A stretch of 15,185 bases of DNA from NCBI GenBank assembly GCA_937967535.1, contig CALCMV010000309.1, forward strand, positions 1 to 15,185. The letters are read 5' to 3'. The notes beneath the pieces are model-generated. The model saw nothing but the letters and a program-made list of their open reading frames with translations, was not told the origin of the DNA and searched no databases. Origin of the DNA: an uncultured Saprospiraceae bacterium. Lineage in GTDB: Bacteria; Bacteroidota; Bacteroidia; Chitinophagales; Saprospiraceae. The position numbers were made by a program, and so were the translations under genes. The first letter of the stretch is position 1; each line of letters starts with the position of its first letter. This document shows positions 7,399 to 15,185 of the stretch, in pieces.

Positions 7399-7413
7399 TG
7401 GTTAATGGTTAAT
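7395..7413. repeat. TTAATGG heptamer tandem repeat at the end of the flavin reductase gene
   Basis: TTAATGGTTAATGGTTAAT has a period of 7 bp and includes the stop codon of the flavin reductase (TAA at 7396-7398). It resembles short tandemly repeated heptamers known from other bacterial genomes. No function can be read from it. Confidence 0.75.
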
Positions 7414-7528
7414 TTTTATATAACTGAACCTTGGACATTAGGTGTGTTCCCAACCCAAGTTATTAATAGTGAGTATTTTACCCAATTTTCGAATTCCTCA
7501 ATTTTCAGTTAAAGAATAAAATCTAAAT

Positions 7529-7563
7529 AAAAAAGAGCTATCCGGTTTGGATAGCTCTTTTTT
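7529..7563. terminator. Bidirectional intrinsic terminator between convergent genes
   Basis: A perfect 15-bp stem (AAAAAAGAGCTATCC at 7529-7543 and GGATAGCTCTTTTTT at 7549-7563) with a 5-nt loop GGTTT. The stem has a GC-richer core and carries six A on one side and six T on the other, so it ends in a U-tract in either direction. It lies 130 nt after the flavin reductase stop and 30 nt after the stop of the minus-strand giant gene. Confidence 0.93.
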
Positions 7564-7593
7564 CAAATATTGTCAATCGTATGTCGTTTGGCA

Positions 7594-10500
7594 TTATGGC
7601 TTTACGACGACCAGTTTCATAGCGTCAGTACGCCATTTTTTCGTTTGTACTTGTACGAAATAAATCCCTGCATTGAGTGGGTCGGCACTAATTTCGTGTC
7701 GGGTAAAATCGTTTGCCAATTGAATATTTTCGACGGCAGCAACGCGCCCCAGTGCATCTGTGATGATGATTTGGGCATCGCCGCGTGTTTCTGTATTAAT
7801 TTCGATAGTAACATTGCCATTCCCATAGACCGGATTCGGGTAAAGATTGATGTCTGTGTTGACCTCAGTTCTTACACGAAGTTCGGGACAAGTATTTGTA
7901 CAGACTTCGGTAGTAAATCCTAAATCTTGCCCAATGACAATTTTAGCATTTTCCGGATCTTGGTCTATGGGTAAGTCAGAGCCTGAGCCATAGACGATAA
8001 TAATCTCATCCAGACAATCTGTAAACTCTACAAAAATACTCTCATTCTGACCAGATTCAGATGAATCTGTAGTACCCTCGACACAGTTGCCGTCAATAGC
8101 TACGTTGCCATCCAGCGAGGTAATGGTCGGTAAAATCTGTGTCGGGTCATCTCCTAATGTAGCAAAAACACAAATGGCTTCTTGCTGCCTGCCGATTTTG
8201 AAGTCTATATCGGCAATATCAAAGCTGACACTATTTGCCACTTGGGAAAGCTGATAACGGACGGCCACTTCATCATTGACGGTATTTGGGTTGATACGAA
8301 CGAATAGTCCTGATGCGATTTCAGTGGTATTGACGAGAATAGCATCGTCATCAGTGATACTAATATCAAATGCCTGATTTCCAACTGTATAGGAATCTAT
8401 TAAGCTTCCCTCTGACCATACATGTTCAGGTTTATCTAAGTCAAGTGTAAAGTTCTCGCATTGAACATCACAAGCATCGGGGATGCCATTGTTATTTTCA
8501 TCAATATTGTCATCACCATCGGAACAAATATCTTCGTCATTGCAAACTCCGTCATTGTCGTCGTCTTCACCTTCAGGACATTCGCAGTCTCCTTCACATT
8601 GTTCTACGTTAAAATCATCAAGGCAAGTATTTGTACAGACTTGGGTAGCAAATCCTAGATTCTGTCCGATGACAATTTTACTATCTTCCGGGTCTTGGTT
8701 GATGGGTAAATTTGCCCCTGAACCATAGACGATAATAATCTCATCCAGACAATCTGTAAACTCTACAAAAATACTCTCATCCTGACCTGAATTGGCAGAA
8801 TTTGCTCCACCTTCGGCACAGTTGCCGTCAATGACTACACTGCCATCCAGCGAGGTAATGGTCGGTAAAATCTGCGTTGGATTATCTCCTAATGTAGCAA
8901 AAATACAGACGGCTTCTTGCTGCTCTCCGGCTTTGAAGTCTATATCAATAATATCAAAAGTAGTACTATTTACCACTTGGGAAAATTGATAGCGAATAAT
9001 CACTTCATCATTAACAGTATTCGGGTCGGTACGCACGGATAGCCCTGATGCGAGTTCAGTGGTATTTGTGAGTATCCCATCGTCATTGGTGATACTAATA
9101 TCAATTACTTGATTAAGCACCATAAAGGATCCCGTCAAACTTCCATCTAACCATTCGTTTTGCGGGTCGTCGAAATTAAGTATAAACTCATCGCATATAA
9201 CATCGCAAGCATCGGGGATGCCGTTGTTATTTACATCAATATTGTCATCAAAGCCGGGACATTGGTCTAGGTCATCGCAGACAAAATCGCCGTCTTCATC
9301 ACCGATTGCTGCACAATCTTCGTCGCAAAAATCAGGTGTACCATCGCCATCGGTGTCCATGAAGTCATTGCCGCCCGGACAAATATCTTCATCATTGCAA
9401 ACTCCGTCATTGTCGTCGTCTTCACCTTCGGGACATTCGCAGCCTTCTGTACATTGTTCTATGCTGAAGATGTCTCCGCCTATGACGATTTTTGAATTGT
9501 CAGGGTCGGGCGTAGGCGAATTGATGCTCGAACCGTAAATGATTGTGATTCTGTCTATGCAGCTTGTAAATTCTACCAGAATACTTTCATCCTGACCTGA
9601 ATCGGTAGAATTTGCTCCACCTTCGGCACAATTTCCATTGATTGTCACGTTGCCTTCTAACGAAGTCATTATTGGTAAAATCTGTGCGGGATTATTGCCC
9701 AATGAACCGTAAACACAGACTTGCTCTCGTTGTCCGGTAGGACTATCTTTGAAGTCTATGTCAATAATATCAAATACAATATTTTCAGAAGATTGTGATA
9801 AATCGTAAGTTATAATCACTTCATCATTAATTGTATTTGGGTCGCTACGCACCAACAATCCGACACCATTTGCCTGGGTATTCTCTAAGGTATTATTCGG
9901 GTCTTCAATGTTGATGTCAATGCTTTCATCCGCCAATTGGACTGTACCGGATGTTGCTCCCATTTCCCAGCCTGCACCGCAGTCGCTGTGGTCAATATTA
10001 AAATCATTACACAGGTTTGGAGTCTCATCGCAATTGGCACCCGGTGTATTGTCTCTGCAATAACTGAATGTGGTGATACCACCACCACATTCCAAATCAA
10101 CAATCATGGTGTATACTCCACTGACATTGACCTCAAATTCGCTAAAGCCATTGATTCCTAAATTCGGAAGTGACAAAATTTCGATAAGGTTCTGATTTAC
10201 ATCGTACAATTCGATTACTGCATTGTCACAAGCTATATCCAGCAAATCCATTGTTTTAATCGTAACTCCACAATCGAATGTGAATGTCAGTTCGCCATCT
10301 GTTTCGTTTGGCACACCACAATTTTGAGAGAAGACTAAGGCATTGCCCTGAGAGTCCATATTACTCGTACCACCTGCACCGATGCCCGGTCCACCGAATT
10401 GTTCGTTAGGCGTTCCTACATCAAAATCACCGGCAGTCGGGTTGCCCGTATCAAATATCTGCGGACAACTGGCGGCATTATTCGTAGTAATGGTGAAATC

Positions 10501-13500
10501 TTCATATTGGTCAAATATATCGGTTCCCGCCAATAGTGCATTACCTTGCTCGTCGAAATCAAAATCAATTTGTTTACATTCATTGATGATGGTAAATACT
10601 TGGTCGCAAGATGCTGTTCTACCACAGTCATCTGTAATGGTATAGGTATAAATGTATGTACTGCCATTTACTCCCGGCGCACCTTCAATCACCGGACCGT
10701 TGACGGTTAATGCACTGCTTATTCCGCAACTTGTCGTAAATTCGGGTGTACCCACTTGAATGTCAGCCGGACAAACTACGGAATGACCTTCAGGACAAGT
10801 AATTGTCGGTTCGTCGTTGCTTATAGTGAATGTTTGGATGCAGCTTACTGTTCTACCGCAATTATCTTTTACTACATATTCAATTTCATAAACTGCCCCT
10901 TCGCAATTAGCAATACCATTTACCAAAACCGATTCGGAGATAGTCACTTCTCCATCTAAGCCGCAGGATGTAGTCACTTCCGGTACTCCTGCCGCAATTT
11001 CGTCGGTACAAGTTACTACTTCATCTGGCAGGCAAGTAATCTTAGGTGCGTCATTTTCTATGGTAAATAATCGTTCACAAACATCTATTCCACAATCACT
11101 TTTCACTGTATAAACATACACATAAGTAGTACCCGGACATTCAGGTTCTCCAATTATTAAAGTCTCTTCAATTGTTATCTCAACCTCTGAATTACAATTT
11201 GATATGAAAGTAACATCTATATTATCTACTATAATATCTGCTGAACAAGTCACTAGCTCATCAGGCGCACAAGAAATAACTTCCGGTGGGTCATTAGCAA
11301 GCGTAAATGTCTGCTCGCAGGAAGTTGTTCTTCCACAAACATCCTCTACCGTATAGGTGTAGGTCAAAGTTGTACCCGGAGTATTGGGTTCTCCTTCAAT
11401 AATCGGTTCGCTTACGCTGACCGTAGCTCCCAACTCACAACTTGTTGTGAAGACCACATTCGCAGTGTCTATTACAATATCTTCCACACGCAAAACAGTC
11501 GTATCTGCCGGACAAGTAATAATTGTGGGCGCATCATTTTCTATGGTAAATACCTGTTCGCAACTTGCCGTTCTACCGCAAGCATCTTCTACGGTATAGA
11601 TATAAGTATAGGTAGTACCTACACAATTGGGAATACCATCTAATAGTAATTGACTGACAATGATTACTCCATCTAAACCACAACTTGTTGTGAATGAAGC
11701 ATTGGTAGTGTCTATTTCAATATCTGCTTCACAAAATACCGTTGTATTTGGTGGGCAAGTCACTATAAACGAAGAATCTTCTATACTAAATACCTGCTCA
11801 CAAGAAGCCGTTCTGCCACAAGCATCTTCTACGGTATACGTGTATATATATGTACTGCCCGGACAATCAGGCTCTCCGATTATCTCCGGTTCGCTTACGC
11901 TTACCGTAGCTTCCACACCACAACTTGTTGTAAATAAAACATTCTCAACATCCGCTAAAATATCTGCCGAACAAGTAACTGCTGTATCAGCCGGACAAGT
12001 AATTGTGGGCGCATCATTTTGAATGGTAAATACTTGTTCGCAAGTCGCTGTTCTGCCGCAAGCATCCTCTACTATATAAGTGTAAGTGTAAGTCGTACCC
12101 GCACAAGCTTCGACACCGTTAATTATCGGTTCGCTCACACTGACAGTGCCATCTACACCACAACTCGTTGTGAAAGAAACATTTGCAATATCCACTATAA
12201 TATCAGCCGGGCAATTTACCGTAATATCAGCCGGACAAGTAATTGTAGGCGCATCATTTTGGATGGTAAATACTTGTTCGCAAGTCGCTGTTCTGCCGCA
12301 GGTATCTTGGGCTGTGTACGTATATGTATAGGTGGTGCCCTGACAATCAGGCTCTCCTACAATTGTTGGTTCGCTTACGCTGACTATACCTTCTACTTCA
12401 CAATTTGACCCAAAGAAAACAGCCTCAGTATCTATAAAAATATCTGCTGCACAAGCTACCATTGTATCCGCCGGACAACTAATCATAGGCGGGTCGTTGC
12501 TTATGGTAAATACTTGTTCGCAAGTCGCTATTCTACCGCAATCATCTTCTACTATATAAGTGTAAGTGTAGGTCGTACCCGGACAATCTTCGACACCATC
12601 AACTATGGGATCGCTAAGTTCTGCGTTTATCCCCAAATTACAACTTGTCGAAAAGAGAATATCTTCAGCATTCACTATAATATCTTCCGAACAAGTCACA
12701 GTTGTATCGGCAGGACAAGTGATTGTTAGCGTATTTCCAATGGTAAATACCTGACTACAATTAACTTCTCTGCCACAATTGTCTGTTCCGGTAAATGTGT
12801 AGGTATAAGTAGTTCCTTCACAATTGGACGGACCCATAATAAAAGGACCTGCTACCGATACACTACCACCCAATACACAACCGGTATCAAATGCGGGTAT
12901 CTCTACTAAAATATCCGAAGCACAAGCAATTATTCTATCTTCAGCACAAACAATTTCAGGTTCTTCATTTTGAATGGCAAATACGCGCTCGCAAGAAGCT
13001 GTTCGACCACAGGCATCTGTTCCTGTAAAGGTGTAAGTGTAGGTGGTACCCGGACAATCAGGCTCACCTATTACAACAGGTCCTGCTATTTCTACCGATG
13101 ACCCTAAGCCACAACTTACCTCAAAATCAGCCGTACCCAGAATAATATCCGAAGCACAAGCTACCATAGTATCTGCCGCACAAGTGATTGTTGGTGGGGC
13201 ATTTTCTATGGTAAATATCCGTTCGCAAGAAGCAGTTCTGCCACAAGCATCTTCTACCGTATAAATGTAAGCATAGCTTGTACCCGAACAATCTTCTGTA
13301 CCATTTATTACAGGACCGTCAATACTCACAATACCTGCCGCATCACAACTTATCGTAAATGAAATATCCGAAGCATCCACCATAATATCTGCCGAACAAA
13401 CGACTACTTCGTCCGCCGGACAGGTAATTATCGGTGCAGCATTTTCTATGGTAAATATTTGCTCGCAAGATGCCGTTCTGCCACAAGCATCTTCTACCGT

Positions 13501-15185
13501 ATAAGTGTACGTATAAGTCGTACCCGAACAATCAGGTTCGCCATTAATCATCGGTTCACTGATACTCACATTTGCTCCCAATTCGCAGCTTGTTGTAAAT
13601 GCTGTATTTGAGGCATCTACCAAAATATCAGCAGCACAAGTCACTAGCTCATCCGTAGGACAAGTAATAGTTGGTCCATCATTGCTTATGGTAAATGTTT
13701 GTTCGCAAGATAAGCTTCTCTCACAAGCATCTGCTACGGTATACGTGTAAGTGTAAGTCGTACCCGAACAATCAGGCTCACCTACAATAACAGGTTCACT
13801 GACACTCACCTCCCCTTCTATCTCACAACTTGTTGCAAAGAAAACATTTTCAGTATCCACTACAATATCAGCCGCACATGCTACCTCTATACTTAATGGA
13901 CAACTGGCAATTGGCGGTGAATTACCGATAGTAAATACTTGTTCGCAAGTTCCCGTTCTACCACAGACATCTTCTATGGTATAAGTATAAGTATAGGTCG
14001 TACCCGGACAATCAGGCGGACCATCAATAACAGGCTCACTGGCACTTACTATACCATCTACATCACAACTTGTCACAAATTCTACATCATCAATATCTAT
14101 CACAATATCTGCCGAACATAATACCGTACCACCCGCCGGACAACTAATAGTAGGTAACTCATTGAATATGGTGAATACTTGTTCGCAAGAAACCGTTCTG
14201 CCGCAACCATCTATTCCGGTAAATGTGTACGTGTAAGTAGTTCCTTCACAATTGGGTACCCCCATAATAAAAGGACCTGCTACCGATACAGTACCACTTA
14301 ATTGACATCCGGTATTGAACATGGGTATTTCCACTAAAATATCCGAAGCACAAGCTATCATTCTATCTTCAGCACAAACAATTTCAGGTTCTTCATTTTG
14401 AATGGTAAATACGCGCTCACAAGCGGCTTCGCGCCCACATTCGTCTGTAACTGTGAATGTATAAGTATAAGTCGTACCCGGACAATCAGGGTCGCCCACG
14501 ATAACAGGACCTGCCACTTCTACTGATGCTCCCAACTCACAACTTGTTGCAAAATCAGCCATACCCAGAATAATATCTGAAGCACAAGCCACCATAGTAT
14601 CTGCCGGACAACTGATTGTCGGCAAGTTATTTTCTATGGTAAATACTTGTTCGCAGGAAACCATTCGACCACAAACATCCTCTCCTGTGTACGTGTAAGT
14701 ATAGGTCGTACCCGAACAATCAGGCGTACCGTTTATGACCGGACCACTAACATTTGCATCTATCGCTATACCACAACTTGAGGTAAATATCGCATCAGAA
14801 GCATCCACCAAAATATCCGTAGCACATTCCACTACCTCATCCGCAGGACAGGTAATTGTTGGTTTATCATTTTCTATGATAAATACTTGTTCGCAAGAGG
14901 CGGTTCTACCGCAAGCATCTTCTACCGTATAAGTGTAAGTATAAGTCGTACCCGGACAATCAGGCGTACCGTCAATAACAGCTTCACTCACACTTACAAT
15001 CGCTCCCAATTCGCAGCTTGTGGTAAATGCCGCATCAGAGGCAGCCACCAAAATATCAGTAGCACAAGCCACTACTTCGTCCGCAGGACAAGTGATGGTC
15101 GGTGCATCATTGTTTATCGTAAATGTTTGTTCGCAAGACAAGCTTCTTCCACAAACATCTTCCACAGTATAGGTATAAGTATAGG
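7594..15185 (-). CDS. Giant secreted HYR-like repeat protein with T9SS C-terminal sorting domain (5' end missing)
   Basis: About 2,530 residues are visible; the frame stays open through the right edge, so the true start and signal peptide are outside (the GTG at 15165 is an internal Val codon within a repeat). From the N-terminal side: 19 complete HYR-like repeats of about 80 residues plus partial ones (10575-15185); a domain FDFDEQGNALLAGTDIFDQY...PNEQFGGPGIGAGG (about 10020-10575); three copies of a module of about 190 residues (near 9455-10010, 8605-9198 and 7880-8462) marked by NDEVIIRYQ, DIDFK, QEAVCIFATLGDNP and DESIFVEFTDC; Asp-rich thrombospondin type 3-like repeats between them; and a C-terminal INLYPNP...LNAGIYFVQ...KLVVVKP domain of the type A sorting family. 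Many Cys and Asp residues suggest a disulfide- and calcium-stabilised extracellular filament or adhesin. The ligand is unknown. It appears monocistronic at its 3' end, where a terminator follows. Confidence 0.93.
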   Translation of the reverse strand, partial: YTYTYTVEDVCGRSLSCEQTFTINNDAPTITCPADEVVACATDILVAASDAAFTTSCELGAIVSVSEAVIDGTPDCPGTTYTYTYTVEDACGRTASCEQVFIIENDKPTITCPADEVVECATDILVDASDAIFTSSCGIAIDANVSGPVINGTPDCSGTTYTYTYTGEDVCGRMVSCEQVFTIENNLPTISCPADTMVACASDIILGMADFATSCELGASVEVAGPVIVGDPDCPGTTYTYTFTVTDECGREAACERVFTIQNEEPEIVCAEDRMIACASDILVEIPMFNTGCQLSGTVSVAGPFIMGVPNCEGTTYTYTFTGIDGCGRTVSCEQVFTIFNELPTISCPAGGTVLCSADIVIDIDDVEFVTSCDVDGIVSASEPVIDGPPDCPGTTYTYTYTIEDVCGRTGTCEQVFTIGNSPPIASCPLSIEVACAADIVVDTENVFFATSCEIEGEVSVSEPVIVGEPDCSGTTYTYTYTVADACERSLSCEQTFTISNDGPTITCPTDELVTCAADILVDASNTAFTTSCELGANVSISEPMINGEPDCSGTTYTYTYTVEDACGRTASCEQIFTIENAAPIITCPADEVVVCSADIMVDASDISFTISCDAAGIVSIDGPVINGTEDCSGTSYAYIYTVEDACGRTASCERIFTIENAPPTITCAADTMVACASDIILGTADFEVSCGLGSSVEIAGPVVIGEPDCPGTTYTYTFTGTDACGRTASCERVFAIQNEEPEIVCAEDRIIACASDILVEIPAFDTGCVLGGSVSVAGPFIMGPSNCEGTTYTYTFTGTDNCGREVNCSQVFTIGNTLTITCPADTTVTCSEDIIVNAEDILFSTSCNLGINAELSDPIVDGVEDCPGTTYTYTYIVEDDCGRIATCEQVFTISNDPPMISCPADTMVACAADIFIDTEAVFFGSNCEVEGIVSVSEPTIVGEPDCQGTTYTYTYTAQDTCGRTATCEQVFTIQNDAPTITCPADITVNCPADIIVDIANVSFTTSCGVDGTVSVSEPIINGVEACAGTTYTYTYIVEDACGRTATCEQVFTIQNDAPTITCPADTAVTCSADILADVENVLFTTSCGVEATVSVSEPEIIGEPDCPGSTYIYTYTVEDACGRTASCEQVFSIEDSSFIVTCPPNTTVFCEADIEIDTTNASFTTSCGLDGVIIVSQLLLDGIPNCVGTTYTYIYTVEDACGRTASCEQVFTIENDAPTIITCPADTTVLRVEDIVIDTANVVFTTSCELGATVSVSEPIIEGEPNTPGTTLTYTYTVEDVCGRTTSCEQTFTLANDPPEVISCAPDELVTCSADIIVDNIDVTFISNCNSEVEITIEETLIIGEPECPGTTYVYVYTVKSDCGIDVCERLFTIENDAPKITCLPDEVVTCTDEIAAGVPEVTTSCGLDGEVTISESVLVNGIANCEGAVYEIEYVVKDNCGRTVSCIQTFTISNDEPTITCPEGHSVVCPADIQVGTPEFTTSCGISSALTVNGPVIEGAPGVNGSTYIYTYTITDDCGRTASCDQVFTIINECKQIDFDFDEQGNALLAGTDIFDQYEDFTITTNNAASCPQIFDTGNPTAGDFDVGTPNEQFGGPGIGAGGTSNMDSQGNALVFSQNCGVPNETDGELTFTFDCGVTIKTMDLLDIACDNAVIELYDVNQNLIEILSLPNLGINGFSEFEVNVSGVYTMIVDLECGGGITTFSYCRDNTPGANCDETPNLCNDFNIDHSDCGAGWEMGATSGTVQLADESIDINIEDPNNTLENTQANGVGLLVRSDPNTINDEVIITYDLSQSSENIVFDIIDIDFKDSPTGQREQVCVYGSLGNNPAQILPIMTSLEGNVTINGNCAEGGANSTDSGQDESILVEFTSCIDRITIIYGSSINSPTPDPDNSKIVIGGDIFSIEQCTEGCECPEGEDDDNDGVCNDEDICPGGNDFMDTDGDGTPDFCDEDCAAIGDEDGDFVCDDLDQCPGFDDNIDVNNNGIPDACDVICDEFILNFDDPQNEWLDGSLTGSFMVLNQVIDISITNDDGILTNTTELASGLSVRTDPNTVNDEVIIRYQFSQVVNSTTFDIIDIDFKAGEQQEAVCIFATLGDNPTQILPTITSLDGSVVIDGNCAEGGANSANSGQDESIFVEFTDCLDEIIIVYGSGANLPINQDPEDSKIVIGQNLGFATQVCTNTCLDDFNVEQCEGDCECPEGEDDDNDGVCNDEDICSDGDDNIDENNNGIPDACDVQCENFTLDLDKPEHVWSEGSLIDSYTVGNQAFDISITDDDAILVNTTEIASGLFVRINPNTVNDEVAVRYQLSQVANSVSFDIADIDFKIGRQQEAICVFATLGDDPTQILPTITSLDGNVAIDGNCVEGTTDSSESGQNESIFVEFTDCLDEIIIVYGSGSDLPIDQDPENAKIVIGQDLGFTTEVCTNTCPELRVRTEVNTDINLYPNPVYGNGNVTIEINTETRGDAQIIITDALGRVAAVENIQLANDFTRHEISADPLNAGIYFVQVQTKKWRTDAMKLVVVKP
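7597..7852 (-). other. T9SS type A sorting domain (C-terminal domain)
   Basis: The last 85 or so residues begin INLYPNPVYGNGNVTIEI, continue IIITDALGRVAA and LNAGIYFVQVQT, and end with a basic KLVVVKP. The NLYPNP start, the central D..G+, the GiYfv and the terminal K-V strand are the hallmarks of the sorting domain removed by the type IX secretion system after crossing the outer membrane. The protein is thus predicted to be exported and anchored at the surface. Confidence 0.93.
8465..8592 (-). repeat. Thrombospondin type 3-like calcium-binding repeat, second block
   Basis: Encodes CECPEGEDDDNDGVCNDEDI, then CSDGDDNIDENNNGIPDACD: the D-x-D-x-D-G-x-C/P pattern of thrombospondin type 3 calcium-binding repeats. 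It links modules B and C. It matches most of the first block (9202-9446) at DNA level, for example in the stretch around 8530-8588 against 9385-9442. Confidence 0.88.
9202..9446 (-). repeat. Thrombospondin type 3-like calcium-binding repeats, first block
   Basis: Encodes three Asp-rich loops in a row (EDDDNDGVCNDEDICPGG, DTDGDGTPDFCDEDC, then GDEDGDFVCDDLDQCPGFDD followed by NNNGIPDACD). The spacing of Asp, Gly and Cys fits calcium-binding thrombospondin type 3 repeats, which act as stiff linkers in surface proteins. It joins modules A and B. Confidence 0.9.
10575..15185 (-). repeat. Array of 19 complete HYR-like repeats (about 239 bp each)
   Basis: The motif CGRTASCEQVFTIEN recurs 20 times between about 15145 and 10613, a mean spacing of about 239 bp. 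Consensus order in a unit: YTYTYTVEDACGRTASCEQ, VFTIENDAPTITCPADE, VVACADILVD, FTTSCELG, VSVSEPVI, GEPDCPGTT. Six cysteines per unit (CGR, SCEQ, TCP, ACA, SCE, DCPG) are nearly constant. This resembles HYR domains of bacterial surface proteins but with more cysteines. The array continues past the right edge. Confidence 0.93.

Larger units (their letters stand above)
7880..10010 (-). repeat. Three copies of a module of about 190 residues in the giant protein
   Basis: Copies lie near 9455-10010 (A), 8605-9198 (B) and 7880-8462 (C). Each has a strand-rich pattern: an N-terminal region ending in a D/E-rich ISI-DD or INIEDP turn, then VR(S/T/I)(D/N)PNT(I/V)NDEV, DI(I/A)DIDFK, E.(V/I)C(V/I), LPT(I/M)TSL(D/E)GNV.I(D/N)GNC, SGQ(D/N)ESI.VEFT(D/S)C(L/I)D and SKIVIG. 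B and C are much closer to each other than to A. I do not recognise a named family; a beta-sandwich of the carbohydrate- or protein-binding kind would be a guess. Confidence 0.85.

Noticed and set aside
7421..7511. TAACTGAA/TTCAGTTA inverted repeat flanking the space between the flavin reductase and the terminator
   Set aside because: The stem is only 8 bp with a loop of about 75 nt in AT-rich DNA, and no transposase remnant or target duplication is visible; chance is likely.
9937..10161. Several plus-strand frames of 60-130 codons across 8461-14932
   Set aside because: They recur at the repeat period and are antisense copies of the repeat protein's coding pattern; none has independent support.
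15141..15165. GTG at 15165 as the start of the giant gene
   Set aside because: The same frame continues upstream as YTYTYT to the window edge, and this codon is the Val of the VEDVCGR motif in the middle of a repeat; the true start is outside the window.
10575..15185. Regular repeats as a CRISPR array
   Set aside because: The period is about 239 bp and is divisible into codons; the repeats encode a continuous protein without spacers.

Overview
The window fits a member of the Bacteroidota, probably of the Saprospiria/Lewinella type. The reasons are an alternative complex III (ACIII) operon, start codons without clear Shine-Dalgarno sequences, a promoter candidate of the Bacteroidota TTTG/TAnnTTTG form, and a giant cysteine-rich repeat protein with a type IX secretion (T9SS) C-terminal sorting domain. 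The assignment to a class is inference; the phylum is well supported.

Left part (1-6354, minus strand): the first three genes of an ACIII operon in the standard order actA-actB-actC. actA encodes a six-haem cytochrome c fusion. actB encodes an extended-Tat MoCo-like/iron-sulfur protein with 15 cluster cysteines. actC encodes an NrfD-type quinol-site membrane subunit whose 3' end lies just outside the window. Together they oxidise quinol at the membrane and pass electrons through the Fe-S clusters and c haems to a periplasmic or oxidase-bound acceptor. Both gaps inside the operon hold structured repeat DNA. The actA-actB gap has two compound palindromes, each with two nested hairpins, plus a third small hairpin. 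The actB-actC gap has one 17-bp inverted repeat around a GC-rich hairpin.

Middle (6355-6783): an AT-rich divergent intergenic region. It has a promoter candidate for the act operon and a pair of GAATGAGT-type short tandem repeat tracts, one just upstream of each divergent start codon. A flavin reductase-like gene (6784-7398, plus strand) follows.

Right part (7399-15185): a strong, nearly symmetrical intrinsic terminator (7529-7563) separates the flavin reductase from a convergent giant minus-strand gene that is still open at the right edge. Its visible part is about 2,530 residues. From the N-terminal side it holds 19 full HYR-like repeats of about 80 residues with six cysteines each, then a domain beginning FDFDEQGNALLAG, then three copies of a module of about 190 residues separated by thrombospondin type 3-like calcium-binding repeats, then a T9SS type A sorting domain. 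The array has a higher-order period of six repeats (about 1,428 bp), so it grew by block duplication. The protein is most likely a very long secreted, cell-surface-anchored, disulfide-rich fibre or adhesin.
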